A DNA stretch of 64,000 nucleotides, from NCBI GenBank assembly GCA_012103375.1, contig WLWX01000001.1, positions 1,416,501 through 1,480,500 on the forward strand, given 5' to 3'. The DNA comes from Paracoccaceae bacterium (GTDB lineage: Bacteria > Pseudomonadota > Alphaproteobacteria > Rhodobacterales > Rhodobacteraceae). The translations under genes and the position numbers were made by a program. Under the pieces are notes generated by a model. It worked only from the letters and a program-made list of their open reading frames with translations, was not told the origin of the DNA and did not search any database. Shown here piece by piece: positions 1 to 8,825 of the stretch; position 1 is the first letter of the stretch; every line of letters starts with the position of its first letter.

Positions 1-1
1 T

Positions 2-379
2 TCGGTGACGCCGGAAATGCGCTTCATGGCGAAAAAGACCAACGATCCGGCACAGATTCGGGATGGCGCACTGAAATACTTCAGCGCGACCTATTACCAG
101 AAGCACCGCGAATTCAGCGATATTCTGACGGCGACCTTTGTGCCCGGTTCCGAAGGCGCCGCGGCAATCCGCGCCGCCGATCGTGTGACGCTGACATTCG
201 ACGCCTACGCCCAGCGCTTTGATCTGGACTGCAAAGTCTGGCGGCTGGCGGCACATAACCCGCTTTATCAGGCGACCATGGCGCACAACCTGCTGTTCAA
301 CCCCGCCCTGCACCCGGACACCGAGGTGCTAGGCTTTGAACCCGACTGGGACACATCAATCAAACACGAGGCACGATAA
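2..379 (+). CDS. C-terminal part of an unrecognised protein (5' end outside window)
   Basis: An open frame runs in from the left edge and ends at the TAA at 377-379. The visible 125 residues are soluble in character, with no membrane segment and no motif I recognise. A GTG at 5 is in frame, but nothing shows it is the start, and the frame stays open to the window edge. The next gene starts about 100 bases downstream on the same strand and is a quaternary-amine binding protein, so the protein may belong to the same pathway; that is inference from position only. I do not assign a function. Confidence 0.6.
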   Translation, partial: SVTPEMRFMAKKTNDPAQIRDGALKYFSATYYQKHREFSDILTATFVPGSEGAAAIRAADRVTLTFDAYAQRFDLDCKVWRLAAHNPLYQATMAHNLLFNPALHPDTEVLGFEPDWDTSIKHEAR

Positions 380-477
380 CGAGAACAACGACACGCGGGT
401 CAACCGCGGCATCCGGGGCGGGAGGCCCCGCCAGAACGCGGCATTTCCGCCGCACAAACCGATGGGAGAACGATGAA

Positions 478-1410
478 ATGAACAAGTTTACCACCTCAAT
501 CGCTGCAGGTCTGCTTGCCGCCGCGCCAATGGCGGCGTTTGCGCAAGATAGCAGCAAGCCGATCGTCATTCCGACGCACAACTGGTCCAGCCAGGTCGTC
601 ATGGCCTATGTGATCGGCGGCATCTTTGAATCGATGGGCAACAACGTTGAATACGTGCCCGCCGACAGCCAGGCAGTGTATGAGGCGATCCGCAACGACG
701 ATGTGACGATCAGCCACGAAGTCTGGCAGTCGACCTTTGGCGCCTCGTTCTACAACGCCATGGAAAAAGGCGGCGTGATCGACGCAGGCACGCATGAGGC
801 CGCGACCCTCGAAGAAATGGGCGTGCCGCAGTACGTGATCGACGACAACCTTTGCCCCGGCCTGCCGAATTGGGAAGCGCTGAAGGATTGTGCCGACGTC
901 TTTGCCACGGCTGACAGCGACGGCAAGGGCCGCTGGCTGGAAGGTCCGCAAAGCTGGCATGGCGATCTGATGCCTGTCCGCCTGGAAGCCCTGGGTCTGG
1001 GTGACCTTTACACGGTCAAGTTTGCCGGTGGCGCTGACGCGATCTGGGCCGAGCTGGCCTCGGCCAAGAAAGAGGGTCGCGGGATCATCACCTTCAACTG
1101 GACGCCGAACTTCACGGATGCCGACGGCTTCGTGTTCATCGAATTCCCGGCCTATGAAGATGGCTGCCGGGTTGCCGATGGTGGCGACGGTTCCTGCGGT
1201 TCGCCCAAGGGCTGGCTGAAGAAAGCGGCGAACTACAAGTTCCCGAAAACACACCCCAAGGCTTACAAAATGTTCTCCAAACTGTCGTTCACCTCGGGTG
1301 AGATCGGGCAGATGGCGGCATTGGTCGACATCGACGGGATGAGCCATCAGGACGCCGCCACCAAGTGGCTGGCCGACAACGAAAACGTGTGGAAGCCTTT
1401 CCTGGACTGA
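478..1410 (+). CDS. Quaternary-amine ABC transporter substrate-binding protein (OpuAC/ProX type)
   Basis: A periplasmic binding protein of 310 residues. An N-terminal signal peptide ends near AFA-QD (residues 20-22), and the mature part looks like the OpuAC family that binds glycine betaine, choline or related onium compounds. Motifs typical of the family include the HNWSSQ start of the mature domain and a Trp-rich pocket region (HEVWQST, SWHGDL, FNWTP). The start at 478 has GGGAG nine bases upstream; an ATG at 473 is followed by an immediate stop. It is the first gene of a cluster with an ATPase, a fused permease and a methyl-transfer enzyme. The exact ligand cannot be read from sequence. 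Confidence 0.9.
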   Translation: MNKFTTSIAAGLLAAAPMAAFAQDSSKPIVIPTHNWSSQVVMAYVIGGIFESMGNNVEYVPADSQAVYEAIRNDDVTISHEVWQSTFGASFYNAMEKGGVIDAGTHEAATLEEMGVPQYVIDDNLCPGLPNWEALKDCADVFATADSDGKGRWLEGPQSWHGDLMPVRLEALGLGDLYTVKFAGGADAIWAELASAKKEGRGIITFNWTPNFTDADGFVFIEFPAYEDGCRVADGGDGSCGSPKGWLKKAANYKFPKTHPKAYKMFSKLSFTSGEIGQMAALVDIDGMSHQDAATKWLADNENVWKPFLD

Positions 1411-1451
1411 TCCCATTGTGAAGGGGTCATCTGTGATCCAAAGATCAACGC

Positions 1452-1477
1452 CCCCCGGCGGTTCCGACCGGCGGGGG
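1452..1477. promoter_or_regulatory. Hairpin between binding-protein and ATPase genes
   Basis: A C-run/CGGT arm pairs with an ACCG/G-run arm around a TCCG loop, with a small internal mismatch. It lies 42 bases after the binding-protein stop and 60 bases before the ATPase start. Hairpins in this position commonly stabilise the upstream message or partly stop transcription, giving excess binding protein. Confidence 0.5.
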
Positions 1478-1536
1478 TATCCTGTGACAAGACAGAACGC
1501 CAATCGCCCGATAGACTGTCAGGCGCAAAAACAAGA

Positions 1537-2625
1537 ATGACGGGGAATCGCACCATGGTGCAGGATGGGCAATCCAGCAAAGCCGACAAGCCGGTGATCG
1601 AGTGCCGCTCGGTCTATAAAATCTTCGGGGACAACGCGAACAAGATGATGGCGGCGGCCAACGGCAAGGTCGACGCCAAGGAATTTCAGGATGCGGGCTG
1701 TGTGGTCGGCGTCAACGACGCCAGTTTCAAGGTTCACCGCGGCGAAATGCTGGTGGTCATGGGCCTGTCCGGGTCGGGCAAATCGACGCTGCTGCGCTGT
1801 ATTTCCCGGCTGACTGACACCACGGCCGGGCAGATTTTCATTGACGGCGAAGACCTGCTGGCGATGAACTCCAAAAAACTGATCGAGTTGCGGCGCAACA
1901 AGATGGGCATGGTGTTTCAAAGCTTCGCCCTGCTGCCCCACAAAACCGTGCTGGAAAACATTGCCTTTCCCCTGCAGGTCAAGGGTCAAAGCACCGCCGA
2001 AAGCATCAAACGCGCCGTTGATATGGTCGAACTGGTCGGCCTGACCGGGCGCGAGAACTATTTTCCCCGCCAGCTTTCAGGCGGTCAGCAACAGCGCGTC
2101 GGCATCGCACGCTCATTGGCTGTCGAACCCGATATCTGGTTTCTGGACGAACCGTTTCCAGCGCTCGACCCACTGATCCGCAAGGAAATGCAGGATGAAT
2201 TCCTGCGCCTGCAGGACGTGCTGCACAAGACGATCCTGTTCGTGACCCATGATTTTGCCGAAGCCCTGCGCCTTGCCGACCGGATCGCGATCATGAAGGA
2301 CGGGATCATCGAACAGCTCGATACACCCGCCAACATCGTGCTGAACCCGGCGACCGAGTATGTCCGCAAATTCACCGAAGAGGTTCCGCGCGAGAAGGTG
2401 CTGAAAATCGCCTCGGTCATGGAAGATGTGACACCGGGCGAGGACCTGAGCGAATTGCAGGTACCCGGCGATGCAATCATCGAGGATGTGGCCGAGGCGA
2501 TCCTGCGCGAACCCCGCAGCGTGGCCGTCGTGGATGAGGCCCGCAAGATCATCGGCACCGTCCATGCGCGCCACCTGATCCATCTGCTGTTCGGCGATGC
2601 CAATAAAACCGGGGTCACGGCCTAA
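1537..2625 (+). CDS. Quaternary-amine ABC transporter ATP-binding protein (ProV/OpuAA type)
   Basis: A cytoplasmic ATPase of 362 residues that powers the importer. It has Walker A GLSGSGKST, signature LSGGQQQR, Walker B with D-loop WFLDEPFPALDP, and an H-loop FVTHDF. The C-terminal part (about residues 290-355) is CBS-like, as in ProV. In relatives such as E. coli ProV the D-loop reads AFSALDP; here the serine is proline (codon CCA at 2158-2160, one base from TCA). The D-loop serine is strongly conserved in ABC ATPases, so activity may be impaired. The next gene begins within or just after its 3' end. Confidence 0.92.
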   Translation: MTGNRTMVQDGQSSKADKPVIECRSVYKIFGDNANKMMAAANGKVDAKEFQDAGCVVGVNDASFKVHRGEMLVVMGLSGSGKSTLLRCISRLTDTTAGQIFIDGEDLLAMNSKKLIELRRNKMGMVFQSFALLPHKTVLENIAFPLQVKGQSTAESIKRAVDMVELVGLTGRENYFPRQLSGGQQQRVGIARSLAVEPDIWFLDEPFPALDPLIRKEMQDEFLRLQDVLHKTILFVTHDFAEALRLADRIAIMKDGIIEQLDTPANIVLNPATEYVRKFTEEVPREKVLKIASVMEDVTPGEDLSELQVPGDAIIEDVAEAILREPRSVAVVDEARKIIGTVHARHLIHLLFGDANKTGVTA

Positions 2626-2626
2626 G

Positions 2627-4684
2627 ATGGAGGCGCTGCGAAACTCCAAACCGGCGCAGTTCGCGCTGCTTCTGGTGGCGTTCCTGCTGCTGTACTGGCT
2701 GATTGCGCCCGATGAGGCGAATGTGTTCTGGCGGTTGCCTGCATTGCTGGCAGGCTGGCCTGCGGCGATCAACAATGGTGCCGATTATCTGATGTTCGAT
2801 TGGTGGCAGATCCCGGTCTATGACGCGGATCTGGACGACTATGAAGACAAGGCGCTGCTGCGCGAGGTAACGCGCGGATTTTCCCGTGCGGTGCTGTTTC
2901 TGATTGAGTTGATCCGAGAGATCTTGTTGGGCGGGGTGAAAACCATCGTCGCCTTCACCAGTTGGGACTGGCAGGGCGAAAACCCCTGGGCGGTTTGGCC
3001 GGCCTTGCCGTGGACGGTGGTTTGGGGCGGCACTGTGCTGCTGGGCTACACTCTGAACGGCTGGCGTCTGGCGCTGCTGGCGGCGATCGGGATCGGCTAC
3101 ATCGCGATATTCGGCCAGTGGGAACCGGCGATGGAAACGCTTAGCTTCGTTCTGGTCGCTGCACCGGTGTCGATCCTGCTGGGGCTGGCGTTCGGCATCT
3201 GGTCGTACAAAAGCCGCACGGTCGAAGCGGTCCTGTCGCCGCTGCTGAACGTCGCGCAGACCATGCCGCATTTTTCCTATCTGGTGCCAATCACCGTGTT
3301 CTTCGGCGTCGGCGACCACGCCGGGGCCATCGCCACCATCGTCTTTGCCACCCCGCCAATGATCCGCCTGACCTTGCTGGGCCTGAAGAAGGTCCCCGAA
3401 GAGGTGATTGAGGCGGGCTTTATGAGCGGTTGCACCAACCGTCAGACCCTGTTCAATGTGCTAATCCCGACCGCCCGGCGCGACATGCTGATCGGGGTCA
3501 ATCAGGTGATCATGCAATGTCTGGCGATGGCGGTCATCGCCTCGTTCATCGGGGCCAAGGGGCTGGGGTTCAACCTGCTGCTGGCACTGAACCAGCTGCG
3601 CATCGGGCAGGCACTGGAACTGGGCATCTGCATCGTGCTGATCGCGGTCGTGCTCGACAAACTGTCGCTCGCCTGGGCCAACAAGCAGACCGACTATTTC
3701 GCGGACCTGAGCTGGACTGAGCGTCATCGTTTTGGCCTGATCTTCGCGGCGATTTTCGCCGGAGGGGTCGTGCTGGCCTGGATCGGATCGCTGATCTTCA
3801 CCGAGGGGCCGAACTACGCCTACATCATCCCCCACAACAAAGGCATCACGACCGAGCCGATCTGGCAGGCCGGCGTCGATTGGATGGTCGAGAATTGGTA
3901 CGCGGGTCTTCAGGGGTTCAATGTGTTCCTGATCACCGGCATCCTGCAACCGATGAAGGCCGCCTATCTGGGGATGCCGGTGGCGGCGACATTCCTTCTG
4001 GTGATGGGCACCGGCTGGATCATCGGTGGCTGGAAGTCGGCACTGGTGGTCAGCGGGTTCATCCTGTTCATCGCCCTGACACCCTGGTGGGACCGGGCGC
4101 TGATTACCGCGTATATGACCTCATTCGCCGTCATCGTTTCGGTGGTGATCGGGGTGACGGCCGGTTCCATTGCCGCACAGCGCGAGGGCCCGGCCAAGGC
4201 AGTGCTGCTGGTCTGTGACACGTTTCAGACCTTCCCGTCCTTCATCTACCTGATCCCGGTGATCATGCTGTTCGGCGTAACCGACACCAGCGTTCTGATC
4301 GCGGTCATCATCTATGCGACGATCCCCGCAACCCGGTACACGATCGAAGGCATCAGAAACGTGCCGCCCAACCTGAAGGACGCGGGCGCGATGTCGGGCG
4401 TTACACCATTGCAGCGGATGTTCAAAATCGACCTGCCGCTGGCCTTTCCGCATATTATGCTGGGCGTGAACCAGACCGTCGTGTTTGCCTTGTTCATGGT
4501 GATCATCGGGGCGATGATCGGCACCGACGATTTGGGGCAATTCATCCTGAAGGCGCTGTCGGACAAAAACGGCATCGGCAACGGGCTGATGCTTGGCCTG
4601 TGCGTGGCCTTCTTCGGTCTGGCGGTGGATCACCTGATCCACACCTGGGCGGCTGAGCGTAAAGCCGCATTGGGGATCGCCTGA
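2627..4684 (+). CDS. Fused tandem permease of quaternary-amine ABC transporter
   Basis: An inner-membrane permease of 685 residues, about twice the usual size of a single ProW-type permease domain. It holds two BPD_transp_1 units in one chain. The first cytoplasmic coupling (EAA) loop is near residue 263 (EAGFMSGCTNRQTLFNVLIP) and the second near residue 586 (DAGAMSGVTPLQRMFKIDLP); each is followed by a GVNQ motif and hydrophobic segments. I chose ATG 2627, one base after the ATPase stop; an upstream in-frame ATG at 2597 would overlap the ATPase by 29 bases and has no visible Shine-Dalgarno. Its stop overlaps the next start by one base, which implies translational coupling. Confidence 0.9.
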   Translation: MEALRNSKPAQFALLLVAFLLLYWLIAPDEANVFWRLPALLAGWPAAINNGADYLMFDWWQIPVYDADLDDYEDKALLREVTRGFSRAVLFLIELIREILLGGVKTIVAFTSWDWQGENPWAVWPALPWTVVWGGTVLLGYTLNGWRLALLAAIGIGYIAIFGQWEPAMETLSFVLVAAPVSILLGLAFGIWSYKSRTVEAVLSPLLNVAQTMPHFSYLVPITVFFGVGDHAGAIATIVFATPPMIRLTLLGLKKVPEEVIEAGFMSGCTNRQTLFNVLIPTARRDMLIGVNQVIMQCLAMAVIASFIGAKGLGFNLLLALNQLRIGQALELGICIVLIAVVLDKLSLAWANKQTDYFADLSWTERHRFGLIFAAIFAGGVVLAWIGSLIFTEGPNYAYIIPHNKGITTEPIWQAGVDWMVENWYAGLQGFNVFLITGILQPMKAAYLGMPVAATFLLVMGTGWIIGGWKSALVVSGFILFIALTPWWDRALITAYMTSFAVIVSVVIGVTAGSIAAQREGPAKAVLLVCDTFQTFPSFIYLIPVIMLFGVTDTSVLIAVIIYATIPATRYTIEGIRNVPPNLKDAGAMSGVTPLQRMFKIDLPLAFPHIMLGVNQTVVFALFMVIIGAMIGTDDLGQFILKALSDKNGIGNGLMLGLCVAFFGLAVDHLIHTWAAERKAALGIA

Positions 4685-7056
4685 TGGGCGTGAAGCCGAT
4701 ATTCGAAACGCCGTTTGAACGGCGCGGCATCGTCAACCCCGGCCTGCCGATCCTGCCCCACGGGACTGAGCGCTATCCCGTACCCGGCGGCGGTTCCCGC
4801 GCCGTGGCAATCCGCAAAGGGGATGAGGTTTCGGTGCTCGATCGCGAAGGGTTGCAGGTGGGAGAGGTCGTGTTCTTCGCCCCCGATGGATCATCCTCCG
4901 CAGGCATGATCGGCGGGCAGGGGGCCGGTGCGCCCACTGGCACGCAGGCGGTTCTGGCGAACGGCTCACTCTCGGGTGCAAAGGTGTTGAAGGCGCTGAA
5001 ATCCGCGGGCTTCGATCTTGGCCGGGCCGAAGCGGTGCGTGTGTTCCCGGAAGGATCGCGCCCCGGAGATATGGAGCATTTCGCCGCCATCGTTGACGGG
5101 CTGCTAATCGTCGCGGCCCCCGGCGGGCCGATGGACGCCCACGCCCAGAATGCCCCGACCGAGCTGATCCTCTATGTCCGTCGCGCCGATCCGGGTGACC
5201 CAAAGGATGGCCGCGCCCCGCCCGACCCGCTGGCCGACGCCTTGCAGGATTTCAACATCCAGCCCGGCAATGCCACCGCTTATGAGGTCAAGGAAGGCGA
5301 GTTCATCCAGATCCTAGACGTGCAGGGGCGCGAGTGTTCCGACTTCCAGGCATTTTCGGCCCGCGCGCTGGACAAGGGGCAGGAGCGCGAGATTGACCCG
5401 ACTACCACGCGGTCCCTTATGGGCAGCCTCTGGCCGCAGCCGGGAATTTTCAGCAAGTACTGGAGCAGCGATCAGGAACCATTGGTCGAGATTGTACAGG
5501 ACACTTGCGGCCAGCACGATACCTTTGGTCTGGCCTGCACGGCGCGGTATTACGAAGACCTCGGCTATCCGGGGCACAAGAACTGCTCGGACAATATGAA
5601 TGCCGACCTCAAGCGGTTCGATATCCGCCCGCGCGGCGGCTGGCCTGCGATCAACTTTTTCTTCAATACGATGCTGGACGACACCAACGCCATCGGCATG
5701 GACGACCCCTGGTCGCGGCCCGGCGATTATGTCCTGCTGCGCGCCCTGACCGATCTGGTCTGTGTCAGCACCGGCTGCCCCTGCGACGTCGATCCGGCCA
5801 ACGGCTGGAACCCGACCGACATTCAGGTTCGGACCTATAAGGCGGGCGAAGACTTCAAACGCTCGATTGCCTACAGAAAATCTGCGGAGGCGGATGTGGA
5901 AGACACCAAACAAACCGGGTTTCACAATTGCTTTGCCCGGCACACCCGCGATTTCGTGGAATACAACGGCTATTGGCTGGCCAACCAGATGACCAACCAT
6001 GGTGCCATCGCCGAATACTGGGCCTGCCGCGAAAAGGCGGCGGTGATGGATCTGTCGCCGCTGCGCAAGTACGAGGTTACCGGCCCGGACGCGGAACTGC
6101 TGATGCAGACCTGCGTGACCCGCGACATGAAGAAGCTGAGCGTCGGGCAGGTGGTCTATACCGCCATGTGCTATGACCACGGTGGAATGATCGACGACGG
6201 CACAGTGTACCGGCTGGGCGAGATGAATTTCCGCTGGATCGGCGGCAATGACACCAGCGGGCTGTGGCTGCGCGAACAGGCGCAGAAATTGGGGCTGAAC
6301 GCCTGGGTGCGGTCATCGACCGATCAGATGCACAACATCGCCGTTCAGGGGCCGCTCAGCCGCGAAATCCTCAGCCAGATATTCTGGACCGCGCCACAAC
6401 AGCCCACGATTGACGAATTGCCATGGTTCCGCCTGACCATCGCGCGGATCGGTGACGTGCACGGCACGGCAGTGGTCATCAGCCGGACGGGGTATTCGGG
6501 TGAGCTTGGGTATGAGATCTTCTGCCACCCGAAGGATGCCGAAGAGATCTTCGATGCCGTCTGGAAGGTCGGCGAACCGATGGGCATGGTCCCCCTCGGC
6601 CTCGCCGCACTGGACATGCTGCGGATCGAGGGCGGGTTGATCTTCGCGGGCAGCGAGTTTGATGACCAGACCGACCCGATGGAAGCCGGGATCGGGTTTA
6701 CCGTGCCGCTGAAGTCCAAGACCGATGATTTTGTTGGGCGTGAGGCTCTGGTCGAACGCAAGGACCATCCGCATCGCAAGCTGGTCGGGCTGGATATCGA
6801 GGGCGGGCTGGTGCCGTCACCCGGCGACTGTGTGCGGATAGGCAAGGCGCAGGTGGGGGAAGTCACTTCAGCGATGAAATCGCCGATCCTGGGGAAGGTG
6901 ATCGCGCTGGCGCGGGTGGATGTGAAGCATTCGGAAATCGGCAGCGCCATCGAGGTTGGCCAGCTGGACGGCCAGCAAAAGCGTCTAAAGGCCACGGTTT
7001 GCCCGTTCCCGCACTTCGATCCGACGAAAGAGCGTGTGAAGGGGAACTACGACTGA
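4684..7056 (+). CDS. DUF1989 - aminomethyltransferase (GcvT) fusion protein
   Basis: A 790-residue multidomain enzyme. Residues about 18-165 and 190-395 look like two DUF1989-type units; each opens with a GG/GN-x-A-x-x-[VI]-x-x-G-[DE] strand, and the second has DTCGQHDTFGLACTARYYEDLG and NCSDN, the family hallmark. Residues about 415-785 form a GcvT-like folate-binding domain (VYTAMCYDHGGMIDDG, GYSGELGYEIF, AALDMLRIEGG). GcvT relatives transfer one-carbon units from amines to tetrahydrofolate, for example in dimethylglycine, sarcosine or DMSP breakdown. Next to a betaine-type importer it probably demethylates the imported compound, but the substrate is unknown and the role of DUF1989 here is inference. 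Confidence 0.85.
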   Translation: MGVKPIFETPFERRGIVNPGLPILPHGTERYPVPGGGSRAVAIRKGDEVSVLDREGLQVGEVVFFAPDGSSSAGMIGGQGAGAPTGTQAVLANGSLSGAKVLKALKSAGFDLGRAEAVRVFPEGSRPGDMEHFAAIVDGLLIVAAPGGPMDAHAQNAPTELILYVRRADPGDPKDGRAPPDPLADALQDFNIQPGNATAYEVKEGEFIQILDVQGRECSDFQAFSARALDKGQEREIDPTTTRSLMGSLWPQPGIFSKYWSSDQEPLVEIVQDTCGQHDTFGLACTARYYEDLGYPGHKNCSDNMNADLKRFDIRPRGGWPAINFFFNTMLDDTNAIGMDDPWSRPGDYVLLRALTDLVCVSTGCPCDVDPANGWNPTDIQVRTYKAGEDFKRSIAYRKSAEADVEDTKQTGFHNCFARHTRDFVEYNGYWLANQMTNHGAIAEYWACREKAAVMDLSPLRKYEVTGPDAELLMQTCVTRDMKKLSVGQVVYTAMCYDHGGMIDDGTVYRLGEMNFRWIGGNDTSGLWLREQAQKLGLNAWVRSSTDQMHNIAVQGPLSREILSQIFWTAPQQPTIDELPWFRLTIARIGDVHGTAVVISRTGYSGELGYEIFCHPKDAEEIFDAVWKVGEPMGMVPLGLAALDMLRIEGGLIFAGSEFDDQTDPMEAGIGFTVPLKSKTDDFVGREALVERKDHPHRKLVGLDIEGGLVPSPGDCVRIGKAQVGEVTSAMKSPILGKVIALARVDVKHSEIGSAIEVGQLDGQQKRLKATVCPFPHFDPTKERVKGNYD

Positions 7057-7172
7057 CGCACGACTGATGCGGTGGTCGAGGGGGAATGTTTACGGATTTC
7101 CTCCTCCGCCCGGACACAACCCCGAAAGACGTCGCGCGGACCCGCAGATGGCCCCACGCCCGGCTTGCATTG

Positions 7173-7185
7173 GATTAAGTTAATC
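7173..7185. promoter_or_regulatory. Palindrome upstream of aldehyde dehydrogenase gene
   Basis: GATTAAGTTAATC is a perfect inverted repeat with a one-base centre, 115 bases before the aldehyde dehydrogenase start, in an otherwise gene-free stretch (7057-7299). It has the form of a dimeric-regulator site. The regulator is not identified. Confidence 0.35.
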
Positions 7186-7299
7186 TCTGCCACAAGGGAA
7201 AAAGTCTTTCCCCCCCGTGCATTTCCCGACCCGGCCCCCATTGCATTTTTCGCCGCCGCGCGCCAAGTCAGAATCACACCTCTGAAGCGGAGCAGACCC

Positions 7300-8727
7300 A
7301 TGCAGGACAAGCGCACTTTCTATATCAACGGGGCGTTTGTCCCGCCCGCGAAACCAGCCGATCTTGAGGTCGTGAACCCGGCCACGGAACAGCCCTGCGC
7401 GGTGATCTCAAACGGGTCGCAGGCCGATACCGATGCGGCCGTCGCTGCCGCGCGTGCGGCCTTTCCGGCATGGCGCGCAACGCCGTTGGAAGACCGGCTG
7501 GCAATGCTCGACCGGATTGTCGAAAATTACAGCGCTCGTGCGGACGAAATGGCCACTGCGATGCGGTTGGAGATGGGCGCACCGGTTGATTACGCCCTGT
7601 CTGCGCAATGGGACGCCGGTGACGGCGGCATGCGCGAGGCGATCCGCGCCGCACGCGCATTCAAATTTGAACGCAAAACCTCGAACGACGATGTCTTCTA
7701 TGAACCCATTGGCGTCGCAGCCCTGATCACGCCCTGGAACTGGCCGATGAGCCAGATCGTGCTGAAAGTCATCCCGGCGCTGGCCGCTGGTTGCACGGTG
7801 ATCCTGAAACCGTCCGAAGTGGCCCCGCTGTCTGGCCATCTGTTTGCCGAAATGATCCACGACGCGGGCGTCCCGGCGGGGGTGTTCAATCTGGTAAACG
7901 GGGACGGCCCCGGTGTCGGCGCGCAGCTTAGTGCGCATCCCGGTGTCGATATGGTCAGTTTCACCGGCTCGACCCGTGCCGGGGCGCTGATCTCCAAGGC
8001 CGCGGCGGACAGCTTCAAGCGCGTTTCGCTGGAACTGGGCGGCAAAGGCGCGAATGTGATCTTTGAGGATGCGGATGCGAATGCCGTCAAACGCGGCGTG
8101 CGCGAGTGTTTCGGCAATGTCGGGCAATCCTGCAATGCGCCGACCCGGATGCTGGTGCAACGCTCGATCTATGACGCGGCGGTCGAAAAGGCGGCGGAAG
8201 TGGCCGAGGCGACGCGCGTCGACCGGTCCGACAAACCGGGTCGCCACCTCGGCCCGCTGGTCAGCCAGGCGCAGTGGGACAAGGTGCAGGGCCTGATCCA
8301 GGCCGGCATCGACGAAGGCGCGCGGCTGGTCGCCGGTGGAACAGGCCGGCCTGAAGGTTTGAACAACGGCTATTATGGCCGCCCAACGGTTTTCGCCGAT
8401 GTCTCCAACGACATGACCATCGCGCAAACGGAAATTTTCGGCCCCGTTCTGTCGATGATCCCGTTCGAGGATGAGGCCGAGGCGATCGAGATTGCCAATG
8501 ATACGCCCTACGGTCTGACCAACTATGTCCAGACCCAGGATTCGGCGCGCGCGCGCCGCATGGCCCATGCGTTGAATTCCGGCATGGTCGAGGTGAATGG
8601 CGCAGGCCTGGGCTATGACACGCCATTCGGCGGTGTGAAACATTCGGGCAATGCCCGCGAAGGCAGTGTCTGGGGAATGGAGGAATACCTGATCATCAAG
8701 GCAGTTGCAGGGTATCCCGACGACTGA
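7300..8727 (+). CDS. NAD(P)-dependent aldehyde dehydrogenase
   Basis: A 475-residue enzyme of the ALDH superfamily that oxidises an aldehyde to a carboxylate. Family marks are the NWP motif (ITPWNWPMSQ), the cofactor loop FTGSTRAG, the general-base glutamate in LELGGKG, the nucleophilic cysteine in FGNVGQSCNAPTR, and EIFGPVLS. The start at 7300 matches the family N-terminus (QDKRTFYINGAFV); the frame is open further upstream, but that part does not look like ALDH. It lies 243 bases after the DUF1989-GcvT gene and may oxidise an aldehyde from the same amine, though the gap and a palindrome suggest its own promoter. Confidence 0.9.
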   Translation: MQDKRTFYINGAFVPPAKPADLEVVNPATEQPCAVISNGSQADTDAAVAAARAAFPAWRATPLEDRLAMLDRIVENYSARADEMATAMRLEMGAPVDYALSAQWDAGDGGMREAIRAARAFKFERKTSNDDVFYEPIGVAALITPWNWPMSQIVLKVIPALAAGCTVILKPSEVAPLSGHLFAEMIHDAGVPAGVFNLVNGDGPGVGAQLSAHPGVDMVSFTGSTRAGALISKAAADSFKRVSLELGGKGANVIFEDADANAVKRGVRECFGNVGQSCNAPTRMLVQRSIYDAAVEKAAEVAEATRVDRSDKPGRHLGPLVSQAQWDKVQGLIQAGIDEGARLVAGGTGRPEGLNNGYYGRPTVFADVSNDMTIAQTEIFGPVLSMIPFEDEAEAIEIANDTPYGLTNYVQTQDSARARRMAHALNSGMVEVNGAGLGYDTPFGGVKHSGNAREGSVWGMEEYLIIKAVAGYPDD

Positions 8728-8792
8728 GGGGCGCGAACACCGTGGCAAGGCGGCTTGGTAAATGCGCTGATCCATTGAACTCCGATGATTTT

Positions 8793-8808
8793 TTGCAACC
8801 GGTTGCAA
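8793..8808. promoter_or_regulatory. LacI-type operator palindrome, now separated from its operon by an IS
   Basis: TTGCAACCGGTTGCAA is a perfect 16-base palindrome with the central CCGG typical of LacI/GntR-repressor (E. coli sense) operators. It lies 20 bases before the left end of the IS630 element. The sugar operon that would naturally follow starts at 9922, beyond the IS. No LacI gene is next to it in this window. Confidence 0.55.
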
Positions 8809-8825
8809 TGTGTGCAAACGCTCGC

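Noticed and set aside
496-1503. Long minus-strand open frame opposite the betaine binding protein
   Set aside because: It mirrors a clearly recognisable coding gene, has no domain and no ribosome site; a shadow caused by high GC.
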